Assembly: GCA_050289485.1 (NCBI GenBank)
Contig: JBNKFV010000002.1
Coordinates: 32,421-96,420 of the forward strand
Length of the DNA stretch: 64,000 nucleotides
From: JBNKFV01 sp050289485
Lineage (GTDB): Bacteria; Pseudomonadota; Gammaproteobacteria; Pseudomonadales; Cellvibrionaceae
Reading direction: 5' to 3'
The first letter of the stretch is position 1. Each line of letters starts with the position of its first letter. Below, piece after piece: positions 1 through 9,013 of the stretch. A program made the translations under genes and the position numbers. The notes under the pieces are model-generated. The model made no database searches. It saw only the letters and a list, made by a program, of their open reading frames with translations, and had not been told where the DNA came from.

Positions 1-2067
1 CCGCCCAAAATGCATCGTGAAGCACACCGCCATACAGGCGTTACCCGTGCATTTGAAACGGATGCCATCGACATCAGCGAAGCGGCCGAGCGTGTATTGA
101 AGCACCCGGCAGTCGCGAGCAAAAACTTTTTGATTACCATCGGCGACCGTAGCGTAACCGGGCAAGTGGTGCGCGACCAAATGGTTGGGCCTTGGCAGAT
201 TCCGGTAGCCGATTGTGCTGTGACTACCAGCGCTTTCGACACCTACTGTGGTGAGGCTATGTCGATGGGTGAGCGCACCCCAGCGGCATTGATTAATGCA
301 CCTGCTTCTGGCCGTATGGCGATTGGTGAAGCTATTACCAATATTGCCGCTGCCCGCATTGGTCAGTTAGCTGATGTTAAATTGTCAGCTAACTGGATGT
401 GCGCCGCAGGTCATAAAGGTGAAGACGAAAAACTGTATCGCACCGTAGAAGCGGTGGGTATGGAGTTGTGCCCAGCGCTGGGTATTACTATTCCCGTGGG
501 CAAAGACTCCATGTCGATGCGCACCGCGTGGCAGGAAGAAGGCGAAGACAAAGCCGTGACGGCACCCTTGTCGCTGGTTATTTCGGCATTTGCGCCGGTG
601 CTGGATGTTCGTAAAACGTTGGATCCGCAACTCAATAGCAGTGCTGCCGATTCTGAATTGCTGTTGATCGATTTGGGCAATGGTAAAAATCGTTTGGGTG
701 CGTCGATTCTTACGCAGGTATACGACCGCATGGGTGACGAAGTGCCTGATGTGGATTCGGCCGAGCAGCTCAAAGGTTTCTTTGTGGCCCTGCAAACCTG
801 TCTGGAAAATGACTGGTTGCTGGCCTATCACGACCGCAGCGATGGCGGCTTGTTTGCAACCGTAGTGGAAATGGCGTTTGCCGGTCACTGTGGTGTTAAC
901 TTGTCGTTAGATGGTTTAGGCGCTGATGCGGTTGCCGCCTTATTCAGTGAAGAACTGGGTGCGGTTGTGCAAGTGAGTGCTGCCAATCTGCAAGCGGTAC
1001 GCGATTGCTTCGCTGCAAACGGTTTAGACAACCTGGTACATAGTGTGGCGAAACTGGATGGCGACGATTACATTACCATTCGCCAAGGTGAGCAGGTGTT
1101 GTTTGAGCAGCCGCGCGCGATTTTGCAACAGCTGTGGAGTGAAACCAGTTATCAAATTCAGGCGCTGCGCGATAACCCGGAATGTGCCCGCCAGGAATAT
1201 CAGCAGCATTTGCAAGCCAACAACGGCCTGAGTGTTGAACTCACCTACGACATTGATGAAGATGTTGCCGCACCGTTTATCAATACAGGCGTGCGCCCCC
1301 GTGTGGCGGTATTGCGCGAACAGGGTGTTAACGGCCACGTTGAAATGGCAGCGGCATTTGATCGCGCCGGTTTCGATGCAGTTGATATACATATGAGCGA
1401 TATCTTGGCAGGCCGTATCACGCTGGATATGTTTGCCGGGCTTGTTGCCTGTGGTGGTTTCTCTTACGGTGATGTGCTGGGTGCAGGTGAGGGTTGGGCC
1501 AAAACGATTTTGTTCAATAACCGTGCACGTGATCAATTCCAGGCTTTTTTCCATCGTCCGGAAACATTCAGTCTGGGGGTTTGTAATGGCTGCCAGATGA
1601 TGTCTAATCTCAAATCGCTGATTCCCGGTGCCGACCACTGGCCGCGTTTTGTGCGTAATCTGTCTGAACAGTTTGAAGCACGTTTCAGTTTGGTACAGAT
1701 TCAGCAGTCGCCTTCTGTGTTGTTCAATGGCATGGCGGGTTCGCATATGCCGGTTGCGGTGGCCCACGGTGAAGGTCGCGCCGAGTTTGCGTCTGATGAA
1801 GACTTTGTAGCTTTCAATCGCAGCAATGTCATTGCCATGCGCTATGTTGACCATCAATTGATGGCTACCGAGCAATACCCCGCAAACCCGAATGGATCTC
1901 CGGCGGGTATTACCAGTGTCACTAGCCAAGACGGCAGGGCCACAATCATGATGCCGCACCCGGAGCGGGTTTTCCGTGCGGTGAATAATTCCTGGCACCC
2001 GGATGATTGGAAAGAAGATGGTGCCTGGATGCGCTTGTTCCGCAATGCGCGTGTCTTCGTTGGCTAA
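1..2067 (+). CDS. purL: Phosphoribosylformylglycinamidine synthase, C-terminal part (runs off the left edge)
   Basis: This is the cytoplasmic purine enzyme that converts FGAR to FGAM with glutamine and ATP. The reading frame is open from base 1 (P-P-K-M-H-R), so the start lies outside the window and about 689 residues of the usual ~1290 remain. The first half is the second PurM-like ATP-binding half, with GKDSMSM near residue 170. The last ~260 residues are the class I glutamine amidotransferase: the nucleophile is the Cys in GVCNGCQMM, and the His and Glu lie in MMPHPER near the end. A PPIase gene follows 51 bp downstream. Identification is firm. Confidence 0.97.
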   Translation, partial: PPKMHREAHRHTGVTRAFETDAIDISEAAERVLKHPAVASKNFLITIGDRSVTGQVVRDQMVGPWQIPVADCAVTTSAFDTYCGEAMSMGERTPAALINAPASGRMAIGEAITNIAAARIGQLADVKLSANWMCAAGHKGEDEKLYRTVEAVGMELCPALGITIPVGKDSMSMRTAWQEEGEDKAVTAPLSLVISAFAPVLDVRKTLDPQLNSSAADSELLLIDLGNGKNRLGASILTQVYDRMGDEVPDVDSAEQLKGFFVALQTCLENDWLLAYHDRSDGGLFATVVEMAFAGHCGVNLSLDGLGADAVAALFSEELGAVVQVSAANLQAVRDCFAANGLDNLVHSVAKLDGDDYITIRQGEQVLFEQPRAILQQLWSETSYQIQALRDNPECARQEYQQHLQANNGLSVELTYDIDEDVAAPFINTGVRPRVAVLREQGVNGHVEMAAAFDRAGFDAVDIHMSDILAGRITLDMFAGLVACGGFSYGDVLGAGEGWAKTILFNNRARDQFQAFFHRPETFSLGVCNGCQMMSNLKSLIPGADHWPRFVRNLSEQFEARFSLVQIQQSPSVLFNGMAGSHMPVAVAHGEGRAEFASDEDFVAFNRSNVIAMRYVDHQLMATEQYPANPNGSPAGITSVTSQDGRATIMMPHPERVFRAVNNSWHPDDWKEDGAWMRLFRNARVFVG

Positions 2068-2118
2068 GGATTTAACTCCAAGACAGTCAGCGCAATTTAC
2101 TTAAAACAGGAAAGAACA

Positions 2119-2739
2119 ATGTCTGAAAAATATACAAGCATTGATCAACAAGCCAGTTATGGTATCGGTCGTCAAATGGGCGACCAACTGCGTAACAAAC
2201 CTTTCGAAGGCTTTGACAAAGATGCGGCAATTGCCGGTTTTGTCGATGGTGTAGAACAGAAAGAATTACAGGTGAGTGCTGAAGCTATTAATGCTGCCTT
2301 CAAGGTGATTCAAGAGCAGCTACAGGCGCAGAAAGACGAAGAGGCTGCAAGCTTGGGTAAAGCTGGGCAAGAGTTTCTCGACAACAATGCCAAACGCGAT
2401 GAAGTGACGGTAACGGCCAGCGGCTTGCAGTACGAAATTATCACCGAAGGTAATGGTGAGTTACCTAGCAAGGCGTCAACGGTACGTACCCATTACCATG
2501 GTACCTTGATCGACGGCACAGTATTTGACAGCTCTTATGACCGTGGCCAGCCTGCAGAATTTCCGGTAGGTGGCGTGATTGCCGGTTGGACAGAAGCATT
2601 ACAAATGATGCCGGTTGGTTCAAAGTGGCGTTTGTACGTGCCTTATAACCTCGCCTATGGCGAACGCGGTGCAGGTGGTGCAATTGGCCCCTATGCAACG
2701 TTGATTTTTGACGTAGAACTGTTGGATATCATTGGCTGA
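2119..2739 (+). CDS. fklB: FKBP-type peptidyl-prolyl cis-trans isomerase (FklB/FkpA-like)
   Basis: The 206-residue protein catalyses prolyl isomerisation. An N-terminal helical dimerisation domain (about 1-95; YGIGRQMGDQL) is followed by a C-terminal FKBP domain (about 98-206) with the pattern VRTHYHGTLIDGTVFDSS, then FPVGGVIAGWTEALQ and YGERGAGG. No signal peptide is seen, which favours cytoplasmic FklB over periplasmic FkpA. The ATG is preceded by AGGAAAG. A hairpin terminator follows the stop. Confidence 0.92.
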   Translation: MSEKYTSIDQQASYGIGRQMGDQLRNKPFEGFDKDAAIAGFVDGVEQKELQVSAEAINAAFKVIQEQLQAQKDEEAASLGKAGQEFLDNNAKRDEVTVTASGLQYEIITEGNGELPSKASTVRTHYHGTLIDGTVFDSSYDRGQPAEFPVGGVIAGWTEALQMMPVGSKWRLYVPYNLAYGERGAGGAIGPYATLIFDVELLDIIG

Positions 2740-2765
2740 TAATGCCACCGGTTTTGCTGTAACGG

Positions 2766-2803
2766 AAAAGGGCTGGCCATGTTTGGGCTGGCTCTTTTTA
2801 TTT
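2766..2803 (+). terminator. Rho-independent terminator after the FKBP gene
   Basis: AAGGGCTGGCC and GGGCTGGCTCT can form a GC-rich stem with several G-U pairs around a short loop, followed by TTTTTATTT. It lies inside an upstream extension of the next reading frame, which argues that translation of that gene begins at 2842 and not at 2779. Confidence 0.6.
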
Positions 2804-2841
2804 GTGTGCCTATCAAAAGACAACAAGAGACAAACACAACG

Positions 2842-3141
2842 ATGAGTACAGAAGATCAAGCCCTTTGGGATCTGGTTGATCGTTATATCGAAATCAGTAA
2901 CGACGCCTGCAACGAAATGGACCCTGGCCAGGTAGCGGAAGCATTGCTATACGCAGCCGCGCGCTTTAATGCATTTATGGTTGCTGCCAGTTCGGAAAGC
3001 CGTAAAGATTTTATCGAAGACAAAGAAGATGCCGGGCGCTTTATCAGCAAGCAATTTAACGGCATGCTGTTTTCCAACTTGGACGACTACCAAGAGAACT
3101 ACAAAGTGTATATTCGCCAGGACGAACCAGCAGGAGAGTAA
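2842..3141 (+). CDS. DUF3144 family protein
   Basis: This small acidic cytoplasmic protein has 99 residues and no known function. Its shape fits the DUF3144 family: LVDRYIEISNDACNE near the start, then ALLYAAARFNAFM, then a segment ending in NLDDYQENYKVYIRQ. An in-frame ATG lies upstream at 2779, inside the terminator, so the ATG at 2842 is preferred. It sits alone between the FKBP gene and a convergent helicase gene. Confidence 0.75.
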   Translation: MSTEDQALWDLVDRYIEISNDACNEMDPGQVAEALLYAAARFNAFMVAASSESRKDFIEDKEDAGRFISKQFNGMLFSNLDDYQENYKVYIRQDEPAGE

Positions 3142-3181
3142 CCTGCTGGCGTTTTAGGGCCTAGGGCTTGTTTGACAGGAC

Positions 3182-4519
3182 CTAGGGCTTTTTGAGTGTA
3201 AATGCCGCGGTACCATCACCCAGCCGACCTGCTTTTCTAACCGCTGACTTTTGTTTAGTCTGGGTTGTAGTATTGCTGCTACTTTTGCTTTTGGGCTTGG
3301 TCGACTTTGTTTTACTGGTAGTTGCTGGTTTACGCTTCTTGGTGGCAGCGGCCTTGCCGGATTTTTTAACCTTTTTCGGGCCTTGATATTTTGCTTCTAC
3401 TGGCCCTGCCGAGCGTTTTTTCAGCTTAATGCCCAGCGCGTTTTCGCAGCGGGCTTTGTTGTCCCAGTCGCGTGAACCAATAAAAACAATGCAAAGGCCT
3501 TTGCTGCCCGCTCTGCCGGTGCGGCCACTGCGGTGCACGTAATCTTCGCTGGAGCGGCTCATGTCGTATTGCACAACGCAATCTACACCGGGAATATCAA
3601 GGCCGCGGGCGGCCACATCAGTGGCGATCAATACGTGATTGCTGCTGCGCCGAAATGCCTGAATCACCTGTTTGCGCTGCGCTTGCTCCATGTCGCCATG
3701 TAAGCACGAAACCTGGAATTTGTGGTATTTCAGCAGGCCGGTTAAGCGCTGGGCCTCGGCCTTAGTGTTGGTGAACACCAGGGCTTTGTCGAATGTCTGA
3801 TTCGCCAGTAGCCACGTAAGCACCTGTTGTTTGTGTTTCTGGTCGTCGATAAACATCATTTGATGCTGAATATCACTGTGTGCGGTATCTGGTGCATCCA
3901 TTTGCAGTGATACAGGATTATTCAGAATGCTTGTGGCCAAGGCAGCAACCGCTTTATGTTGCAGTGTGGCTGAGAACAGGAGTGTTTGTTTTTTATCATT
4001 GCACTGGTTGGCGATCGTCATAACATCGTCGGAGAAACCCATGTCGAGCATACGGTCGGCTTCGTCGAGTACCAGAAAAGCCAGATCGTTAAAATCGGTG
4101 GAATTTTTGCTCAGGTGTTCCAGCAATCGTCCCGGTGTGGCAATGATGATTTCCGGATTCTTGCGCAGCAGCGCTTTCTGGTATTTGAAGTCTTCGCCGC
4201 CGCAGATAACGCACGCAGTAACCTGACTATAACTCGCCAATTGCTTGAATTGCTGGTAAGTCTGTTGCGCCAGTTCTCGGGTAGGCACCAATATCAATGC
4301 TCTACACCCGAGGTTGGGTTCGGGGGAGTCCATAAACCGTTGTAGCATCGGCAGTAAGAATGCCGCTGTTTTACCGCTTCCGGTTTTTGCGCTGGCGAGT
4401 ATGTCTGAGCCTGAAATAATATGCGGAATACTCTCAGCTTGTACTGGGGTAGGTGTGTTGAAGTTGAGGGTGTCGAGTGCTTTTAGTAAACGCTCGTTGG
4501 TTAGCAGTTGGGTAAACAA
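3182..4519 (-). CDS. DEAD-box ATP-dependent RNA helicase (SrmB/RhlE type)
   Basis: The protein would unwind RNA duplexes, probably in ribosome assembly or mRNA turnover. Helicase motifs occur in order: Q motif (TPTPVQ), Walker A (ASAKTGSGKT), PTRELA, TPGRLL, DEAD, SAT, ARGLDIPGVD and HRSGRTGRAG. The last ~90 residues are a Lys/Ser/Thr-rich RNA-binding-type tail. There is no ATG near the N-terminus. A TTG at 4519 has GGAG seven bases upstream and gives the family-like start (M)FTQLLTNERLLKAL, so it is chosen over the TTG at 4543, which has no ribosome site. The exact subfamily is uncertain. Confidence 0.92.
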   Translation of the reverse strand: MFTQLLTNERLLKALDTLNFNTPTPVQAESIPHIISGSDILASAKTGSGKTAAFLLPMLQRFMDSPEPNLGCRALILVPTRELAQQTYQQFKQLASYSQVTACVICGGEDFKYQKALLRKNPEIIIATPGRLLEHLSKNSTDFNDLAFLVLDEADRMLDMGFSDDVMTIANQCNDKKQTLLFSATLQHKAVAALATSILNNPVSLQMDAPDTAHSDIQHQMMFIDDQKHKQQVLTWLLANQTFDKALVFTNTKAEAQRLTGLLKYHKFQVSCLHGDMEQAQRKQVIQAFRRSSNHVLIATDVAARGLDIPGVDCVVQYDMSRSSEDYVHRSGRTGRAGSKGLCIVFIGSRDWDNKARCENALGIKLKKRSAGPVEAKYQGPKKVKKSGKAAATKKRKPATTSKTKSTKPKSKSSSNTTTQTKQKSAVRKAGRLGDGTAAFTLKKP

Positions 4520-4651
4520 ACCAGGTCTCCGGCGGTGAGGCAAATTGGCCGACAGTATAGCGCTTGTAGGCTATAGCGCCTATGCTGGTGCGGGTTTAAT
4601 TACGGCTTATTGCTGGTGAGACGTTTTCGTCAATCAAACAAGGAGAATAAG

Positions 4652-5548
4652 ATGTCGTTGGTAAAGATTGTGGTTAGTCGATGGGGGATGTTGTTGTGCT
4701 GCCTTGGCCTGTTGAGCACGGCAGCCGTTGCAGATAATGAGAAAACCGTAAAAACGGTTAAAGTCACTGACAGCATTTACGTACTGATGGCTGGGGGCGG
4801 CAATGTGGGGCTGTTAGTAGGTGACGATGGTGCGTTTGTGATTGATGATGATTACGCCCCCATGGCCGATGAGCTCAAAGCTGCTATCGCTAAGGTAACT
4901 GATAAACCTGTTGCCTTTCTGGTAAATACGCATTGGCATGGCGATCACACCGGTGGTAATACTGCCATGGGCAGCAGCGGCGCTATTATTGTGGCCCATG
5001 AAAATGTGCGGGCCCGGCTTAAAAGTGGTGGTGAAATAAAAGCATTTAAAATGGTGACTCCACCGGCTCCGGCAGCTGCTTTACCTGTGATCACGTTTGC
5101 TGACGAAATTCGTTTTCATTGGAATGGCCAAGCCCTGGACGTAAAACATGTGGCACCAGCACATACCGATGGCGATGCGGTTATCTATTTCACAGACAGT
5201 AATGTGCTGCACACAGGTGATGTATTTTTTAACGGCATCTATCCGTTTATTGACGCCGACAGTGGTGGTTCGGCTAGAGGTGTGATTGCTGCGGTTGATC
5301 AACTTCTGGCAATGATTGATGGCCAGACCAAGATTATTCCTGGGCACGGACCTGTGGCGTCGCGCCAAGACTTGGTTGCGTATCGCGAGATGCTCAACAC
5401 CAACGTTGAGGCGATTGCGGCTCTAAAGGCAAAAGGGATGACGGTAGATGAAGTGGTTGCAGCAAAACCGACTGCTTCTTACGATGCCAAATGGGGCGGC
5501 TTTCTAGAGCCCGATATGTGGGTGAAAATTGTTTACCAAGCATTGTAA
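4652..5548 (+). CDS. Exported metallo-beta-lactamase-fold hydrolase
   Basis: This 298-residue protein has a signal peptide (hydrophobic WGMLLCCLGLLSTAAVA, cut before DNE) and a zinc-binding MBL fold. The ligands are visible: HWHGDH near residue 94, the HTDGDA and HTGD segments, and PGHGP. It resembles periplasmic MBL-fold hydrolases of unknown substrate rather than true B1 beta-lactamases. The start at 4652 has AGGAG seven bases upstream, and an in-frame codon at 4610 lacks one. The GFA-family gene follows 31 bp later, perhaps in one transcript. The substrate cannot be inferred. Confidence 0.85.
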   Translation: MSLVKIVVSRWGMLLCCLGLLSTAAVADNEKTVKTVKVTDSIYVLMAGGGNVGLLVGDDGAFVIDDDYAPMADELKAAIAKVTDKPVAFLVNTHWHGDHTGGNTAMGSSGAIIVAHENVRARLKSGGEIKAFKMVTPPAPAAALPVITFADEIRFHWNGQALDVKHVAPAHTDGDAVIYFTDSNVLHTGDVFFNGIYPFIDADSGGSARGVIAAVDQLLAMIDGQTKIIPGHGPVASRQDLVAYREMLNTNVEAIAALKAKGMTVDEVVAAKPTASYDAKWGGFLEPDMWVKIVYQAL

Positions 5549-5579
5549 AACGTAAGTTTACGATTCAACGAGGCTGTTT

Positions 5580-5981
5580 ATGTTACTCAAGGGAAGTTGT
5601 CTGTGCGGCTCGGTTAATTATGAAATTAACGGCGAGCCCACTGCATTTTATCATTGTCACTGTCAGCGTTGCCGTAAGGCAACCGCCACTGGGCATGCCT
5701 CTAATATACGGGTGACTGCCAACGGTATTACCTGGACAACGGGTGAAGATCAATTATGCAGCTATAAAGTGCCCGAGGCCGAGCGCTTCCGCAATGACTT
5801 TTGTGGTCAGTGTGGTTCACCCATGCCACGCTTTTTTCCACAAATGGGTATGGTGGTGTTACCTGCGGGAACCCTCGATACGCCTGTGCCAGAACTGCCC
5901 CAAAGCCGCATTTTTTACGCGTCTAGGGCGTCTTGGAGCTGTGCTGATAACCTGCCTGCTTTCGACGAATACCCTGTGTAA
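5580..5981 (+). CDS. GFA / CENP-V domain zinc-binding protein
   Basis: This 133-residue protein of the glutathione-dependent formaldehyde-activating (GFA) superfamily would bind structural and catalytic zinc. The cysteine pattern is seen at the N-terminus (GSCLCGSV), then HCHCQRCRKATATGHA, then FCGQCGSPMPRFF. Most family members have no proven substrate, so no reaction is assigned. It follows the MBL-fold gene at short distance on the same strand. Confidence 0.88.
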   Translation: MLLKGSCLCGSVNYEINGEPTAFYHCHCQRCRKATATGHASNIRVTANGITWTTGEDQLCSYKVPEAERFRNDFCGQCGSPMPRFFPQMGMVVLPAGTLDTPVPELPQSRIFYASRASWSCADNLPAFDEYPV

Positions 5982-6003
5982 TGTGGGCGGCTGTGACTCT
6001 GCA

Positions 6004-6213
6004 CTATAAATTGTCGGTATCGGAAGCGGCGCCAAAGGCGTAAAAGTCTTCCAGTAGAGTGCGCATGGCTGAGCGCCTGTCGGGGCTTTTACGCCGCTTG
6101 CGGTGGTAAAGGTCGACAGGTAGCGTCTTGCATGGGTCTGGGTAAAGTCGACGATCTTTTTTACGCCGGTTTATGAACATTGACACTGGGCTTTGTGTAT
6201 CTAACTTGGCCAT
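6004..6213 (-). CDS. Small hypothetical protein rich in Arg/Lys pairs
   Basis: This 69-residue cytoplasmic protein has two Arg/Lys-rich DRR segments, NRRKKDRRLYPD and RKRRKSPDRRS, which suggest a nucleic-acid or phosphate-binding surface. I do not recognise a family. The start is uncertain: ATG at 6213 is used, and an in-frame TTG at 6246 would add 11 residues. Neither has a strong ribosome site. It converges with the GFA gene, with 22 bp between stops. Confidence 0.5.
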   Translation of the reverse strand: MAKLDTQSPVSMFINRRKKDRRLYPDPCKTLPVDLYHRKRRKSPDRRSAMRTLLEDFYAFGAASDTDNL

Positions 6214-6446
6214 TTTCAATCTTACTTCGATGCCAGGGCTTCTCAAGTGTTTGTAGTTGGCGGAACGGCGTTCAGCTATTACCCCCTCTTGGGGGCAGCC
6301 TCTCTATTCTAGCTCATTTCTAGCCCACTCAATGAATTTCGTGCAGATCAGGTTGTGCAGGGTATTGTTTCGTAGGCTCTACGCCAACAATCCTTTATAA
6401 TTGTGCGTTTTGCAAATGCACTTCTGTGCCTAATGGGAGGAATGTC

Positions 6447-6767
6447 ATGGCTGCAGCACCGGTTGAAAGCGCGATCCGTGAGAAACTGGCCGCCGAATTC
6501 AGTCCGTTGGTATTGCAAGTGACCAATGAGAGTTATATGCATAGCGTGCCAGAGGGCTCAGAAAGCCATTTTAAAGTGGTTTTGGTGAGTGACATCTTTA
6601 TCGGTAAGCGTCAGGTACAGCGCCACCAGAGTATTTATAAAGTGCTGGCCGCCGAGCTGGCTGGCCCGGTGCATGCCTTGGCATTGCATACGTTTGCGCC
6701 TGAAGAGTGGTCAGAGGCGGCAGTTCCCGCCTCACCCAATTGCCTGGGTAGCAGCAAAGCCGGCTGA
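6447..6767 (+). CDS. bolA: BolA family protein
   Basis: This 106-residue protein is the length of E. coli BolA. BolA-fold features are VESAIREKLAAEFSP, the loop VTNESYMHSVPEGSESHFKV containing the iron-sulfur-ligand His region, then HQSIYKVLAAELAGPVHALALHTF with the conserved helix-turn-helix-like segment. BolA proteins act with monothiol glutaredoxins in Fe-S handling and affect morphology under stress. The ATG at 6447 is preceded by GGGAGG. A TATAAT sequence at 6396-6401 may be its -10, but no convincing -35 was seen. Confidence 0.9.
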   Translation: MAAAPVESAIREKLAAEFSPLVLQVTNESYMHSVPEGSESHFKVVLVSDIFIGKRQVQRHQSIYKVLAAELAGPVHALALHTFAPEEWSEAAVPASPNCLGSSKAG

Positions 6768-6853
6768 TTGAGCTTTACCCCTATGCTTATTGATAATATT
6801 TTGTTCTGCGGTAGATGTACCGCCATCAGTTTTTTACAGGTTAAAGCGTCTCC

Positions 6854-7786
6854 ATGACTTATATCATCGCGGCACTGTACAAATTTGTCACACTTCCGGA
6901 TTATCACGCACTACGAGCACCACTACTGGATTTTTGCGTAGACAAAGGCATAAAAGGCTCCTTGTTGCTGGCGCAGGAAGGTATCAACGGCACCGTATCG
7001 GGTAGTCGAGAGGCCATTGATGATCTTATTGTCTATCTGCAGCAAGACGAGCGATTTAAAGGGTTGTCACACAAAGAGTCGGAAGATCACACACAGCCTT
7101 TTTACCGCATGAAGGTAAAGCTGAAAAAAGAAATTGTGACCATGGGCGTAGAGGGTATAGACCCCAAGGCCGTTGTGGGCACCTATGTAAAGCCAAAAGA
7201 CTGGAATGCACTGATCAGTGACCCAGATGTCGTGTTGATCGATACCCGCAACAATTATGAATATTCGATAGGCACGTTTAAGGGAGCCATCGACCCGAAT
7301 ACCGAGACATTTCGTGAATTTCCGACGTATGTCGAACAACACCTCGACCCCCAAAAGCACAAAAAAGTGGCGATGTTTTGCACTGGGGGCATACGGTGTG
7401 AAAAGTCGACCGCTTTTCTTAAGGAAAAGGGGTTTGAAGAGGTTTACCATCTTGAGGGCGGAATTCTTAAGTATCTCGAAGACGTTCCTCAAGAGGAAAG
7501 CCTGTGGCAAGGCGAGTGTTATGTGTTTGATAACCGTGTAGCGGTTGATCACGGGCTTAACAAAGGTTCTTACGCCATGTGCCACGGGTGCCGTCTGCCG
7601 ATTACGGAGCAGGATACGCGCTCACCCCATTACGAAGAAGGCGTGAGCTGCCCACACTGTTACGATACATTGACAGACTCGCAGAGAGCGCGTTTCAGAG
7701 AACGGCATAAGCAGGTGCAGTTGGCGAAGAGCCGTAAAGAAGCTCACTTGGGTGCTGAACCACCCAAGCGACAGCAGCTGCGTTAG
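6854..7786 (+). CDS. trhO: tRNA uridine-34 hydroxylase (oxygen-dependent route, rhodanese family)
   Basis: This 310-residue YceA/TrhO protein hydroxylates U34 of tRNA to ho5U using O2, the first step to cmo5U/mo5U. The N-terminal acylphosphatase-like domain carries KGSLLLAQEGINGTV. A rhodanese domain follows (about 110-230) with DTRNNYEYSIGTF and the active-site Cys in MFCTGGIRCEKS. The C-terminal part has two CxxC-type pairs (MCHGCRLP, SCPHCYDT). The window also encodes TrhP, the alternative route to the same nucleoside. Confidence 0.95.
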   Translation: MTYIIAALYKFVTLPDYHALRAPLLDFCVDKGIKGSLLLAQEGINGTVSGSREAIDDLIVYLQQDERFKGLSHKESEDHTQPFYRMKVKLKKEIVTMGVEGIDPKAVVGTYVKPKDWNALISDPDVVLIDTRNNYEYSIGTFKGAIDPNTETFREFPTYVEQHLDPQKHKKVAMFCTGGIRCEKSTAFLKEKGFEEVYHLEGGILKYLEDVPQEESLWQGECYVFDNRVAVDHGLNKGSYAMCHGCRLPITEQDTRSPHYEEGVSCPHCYDTLTDSQRARFRERHKQVQLAKSRKEAHLGAEPPKRQQLR

Positions 7787-7890
7787 GGTAATAGTACACA
7801 ACCCTGGTTAGCTTTCAGCCTGTACTCTGAAATTGATTATCCAACTAACAGTCGATAATAAAATCGACGATATTGATATTGGTGAATGAC

Positions 7891-8202
7891 ATGTCGTCTG
7901 AAGCATGGTCAGTTGATCTGGTAGAAAAAATCGCTACGCACACGAGTGGGTTTACGGTACGTTTTGAGGGAAACCCCCGTGATCCGTCCTCTGTGTACCC
8001 CGGCGTTTTCCCGAAGGAATTGTCGGCGTTAGATCAGGTGCGCTTGCTGCGCGCGGGTGTAGAAGCGATAGGGCGTGCCAGACCTGCGGCGCGAACCGTT
8101 GAGAAGCCAGCGGTAAAACCGGCAAAGCCCCGGCATGTGGCAGAAAACAAGCCTAAGCGGCCAGTATTGTCACTGAAAAAGCGCTCAGATACTCCCGCTT
8201 AA
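7891..8202 (+). CDS. Hypothetical protein with Lys/Ala/Pro-rich tail
   Basis: This 103-residue protein is not recognised. Residues 1-65 look folded (SVDLVEKIATHTSGFTVRF and LSALDQVRLLRAGVEAIGRA), and the remainder is a low-complexity basic tail of Lys, Ala and Pro. The ATG at 7891 is preferred over a TTG at 7873. Codon use matches neighbours, which supports a real gene. A hairpin pair follows the stop. Confidence 0.55.
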   Translation: MSSEAWSVDLVEKIATHTSGFTVRFEGNPRDPSSVYPGVFPKELSALDQVRLLRAGVEAIGRARPAARTVEKPAVKPAKPRHVAENKPKRPVLSLKKRSDTPA

Positions 8203-8205
8203 CGA

Positions 8206-8247
8206 CTTTGCTTCGGTGAAGAAAGCAAAGCCACCGGGTAGGGTGGC
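8206..8247 (+). terminator. Tandem hairpins between convergent genes
   Basis: CTTTGCTT (8206-8213) pairs with AAGCAAAG (8223-8230), and GCCACC (8230-8235) pairs with GGTGGC (8242-8247). No T-run follows on either strand, so the assignment as a terminator rests on position after the stop at 8202 and before the convergent stop at 8305. Confidence 0.35.
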
Positions 8248-8304
8248 TATTGCGGGCATGTGACGGTACTCATATCGATAGGCTGCGACAGGCCTGTCTC
8301 GGCG

Positions 8305-8835
8305 TTAGTCGCGAACAACGAACTGCCCTTTTAGCATTAATAGCGTTTTGTGGTCGTCTACCAGTTTAAACATGTGGTCGAACTTTTCACCGGCAACGGC
8401 AACGTCACTTACGCCGGGCTCGGCGGTGTAAGTGACACCAGCGATCAGGTCGTCAAGTTCTTTGGTAACTGCCAGCATGGATTCGAAAATTGAGTTGGTG
8501 GCTGCGTCGTCCTGAAACAATGCGCCTTTGCCGGTCATCGCCATGTAGTCATTGCACTCTTTCAGCCATCCGATACGTTGCTCAATAAAATTCTTGGTAT
8601 TGCGCATGCTGCCGCGATACTTTGTGGTCATACGATCGGTTCGGTAACCCTGAAGGCTGGGAATATCTCGTTCGATAAAACTCATTTTGGTGTCTTCGCA
8701 GAATTTCCAACTCAAGTAGGTAGGAAATTCAACCTGGTTTGTACTCTCGGCTTTTAGGCGCTGACAGCTCTCATCGCAGGCAAGCGAGGATATAGACACA
8801 AGGAGTAATAGTGGTAAAAGGAGAAGTCTGCTCAT
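8305..8835 (-). CDS. Secreted hypothetical protein
   Basis: This 176-residue protein has a clear signal peptide (MSRLLLLPLLLLVSISSLA, cut before CDES), so it is periplasmic or, less likely, a lipoprotein. Cysteines occur early (CDESCQRL, KFCEDT) and in LKECNDY, so disulfides are possible. No known domain is recognised. It is transcribed alone. Confidence 0.6.
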   Translation of the reverse strand: MSRLLLLPLLLLVSISSLACDESCQRLKAESTNQVEFPTYLSWKFCEDTKMSFIERDIPSLQGYRTDRMTTKYRGSMRNTKNFIEQRIGWLKECNDYMAMTGKGALFQDDAATNSIFESMLAVTKELDDLIAGVTYTAEPGVSDVAVAGEKFDHMFKLVDDHKTLLMLKGQFVVRD

Positions 8836-9013
8836 AATTGGCCGCCCTTGTAGGTTTCAAATGTTATATCCGGCACAACTTGGATCGTCCTTTTATATGA
8901 CAAGTAAATACTCTAGGTCAATGCTTTAGTATGAGATAGGTGACAGCTGGTTAATAAAATGTGACCAGCTGTGCAACTTTTAGGATAAGTGGTTCCGCTA
9001 GGAAGGTGATCAA

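Noticed and set aside
1024..1998. A 324-codon minus-strand open frame inside purL
   Set aside because: It is antisense to a well-matched enzyme and has no family resemblance, only His/Arg-rich shadow composition.
2779..2841. An upstream ATG for the DUF3144 gene
   Set aside because: It lies within a terminator hairpin and adds a hydrophobic leader that the family lacks.
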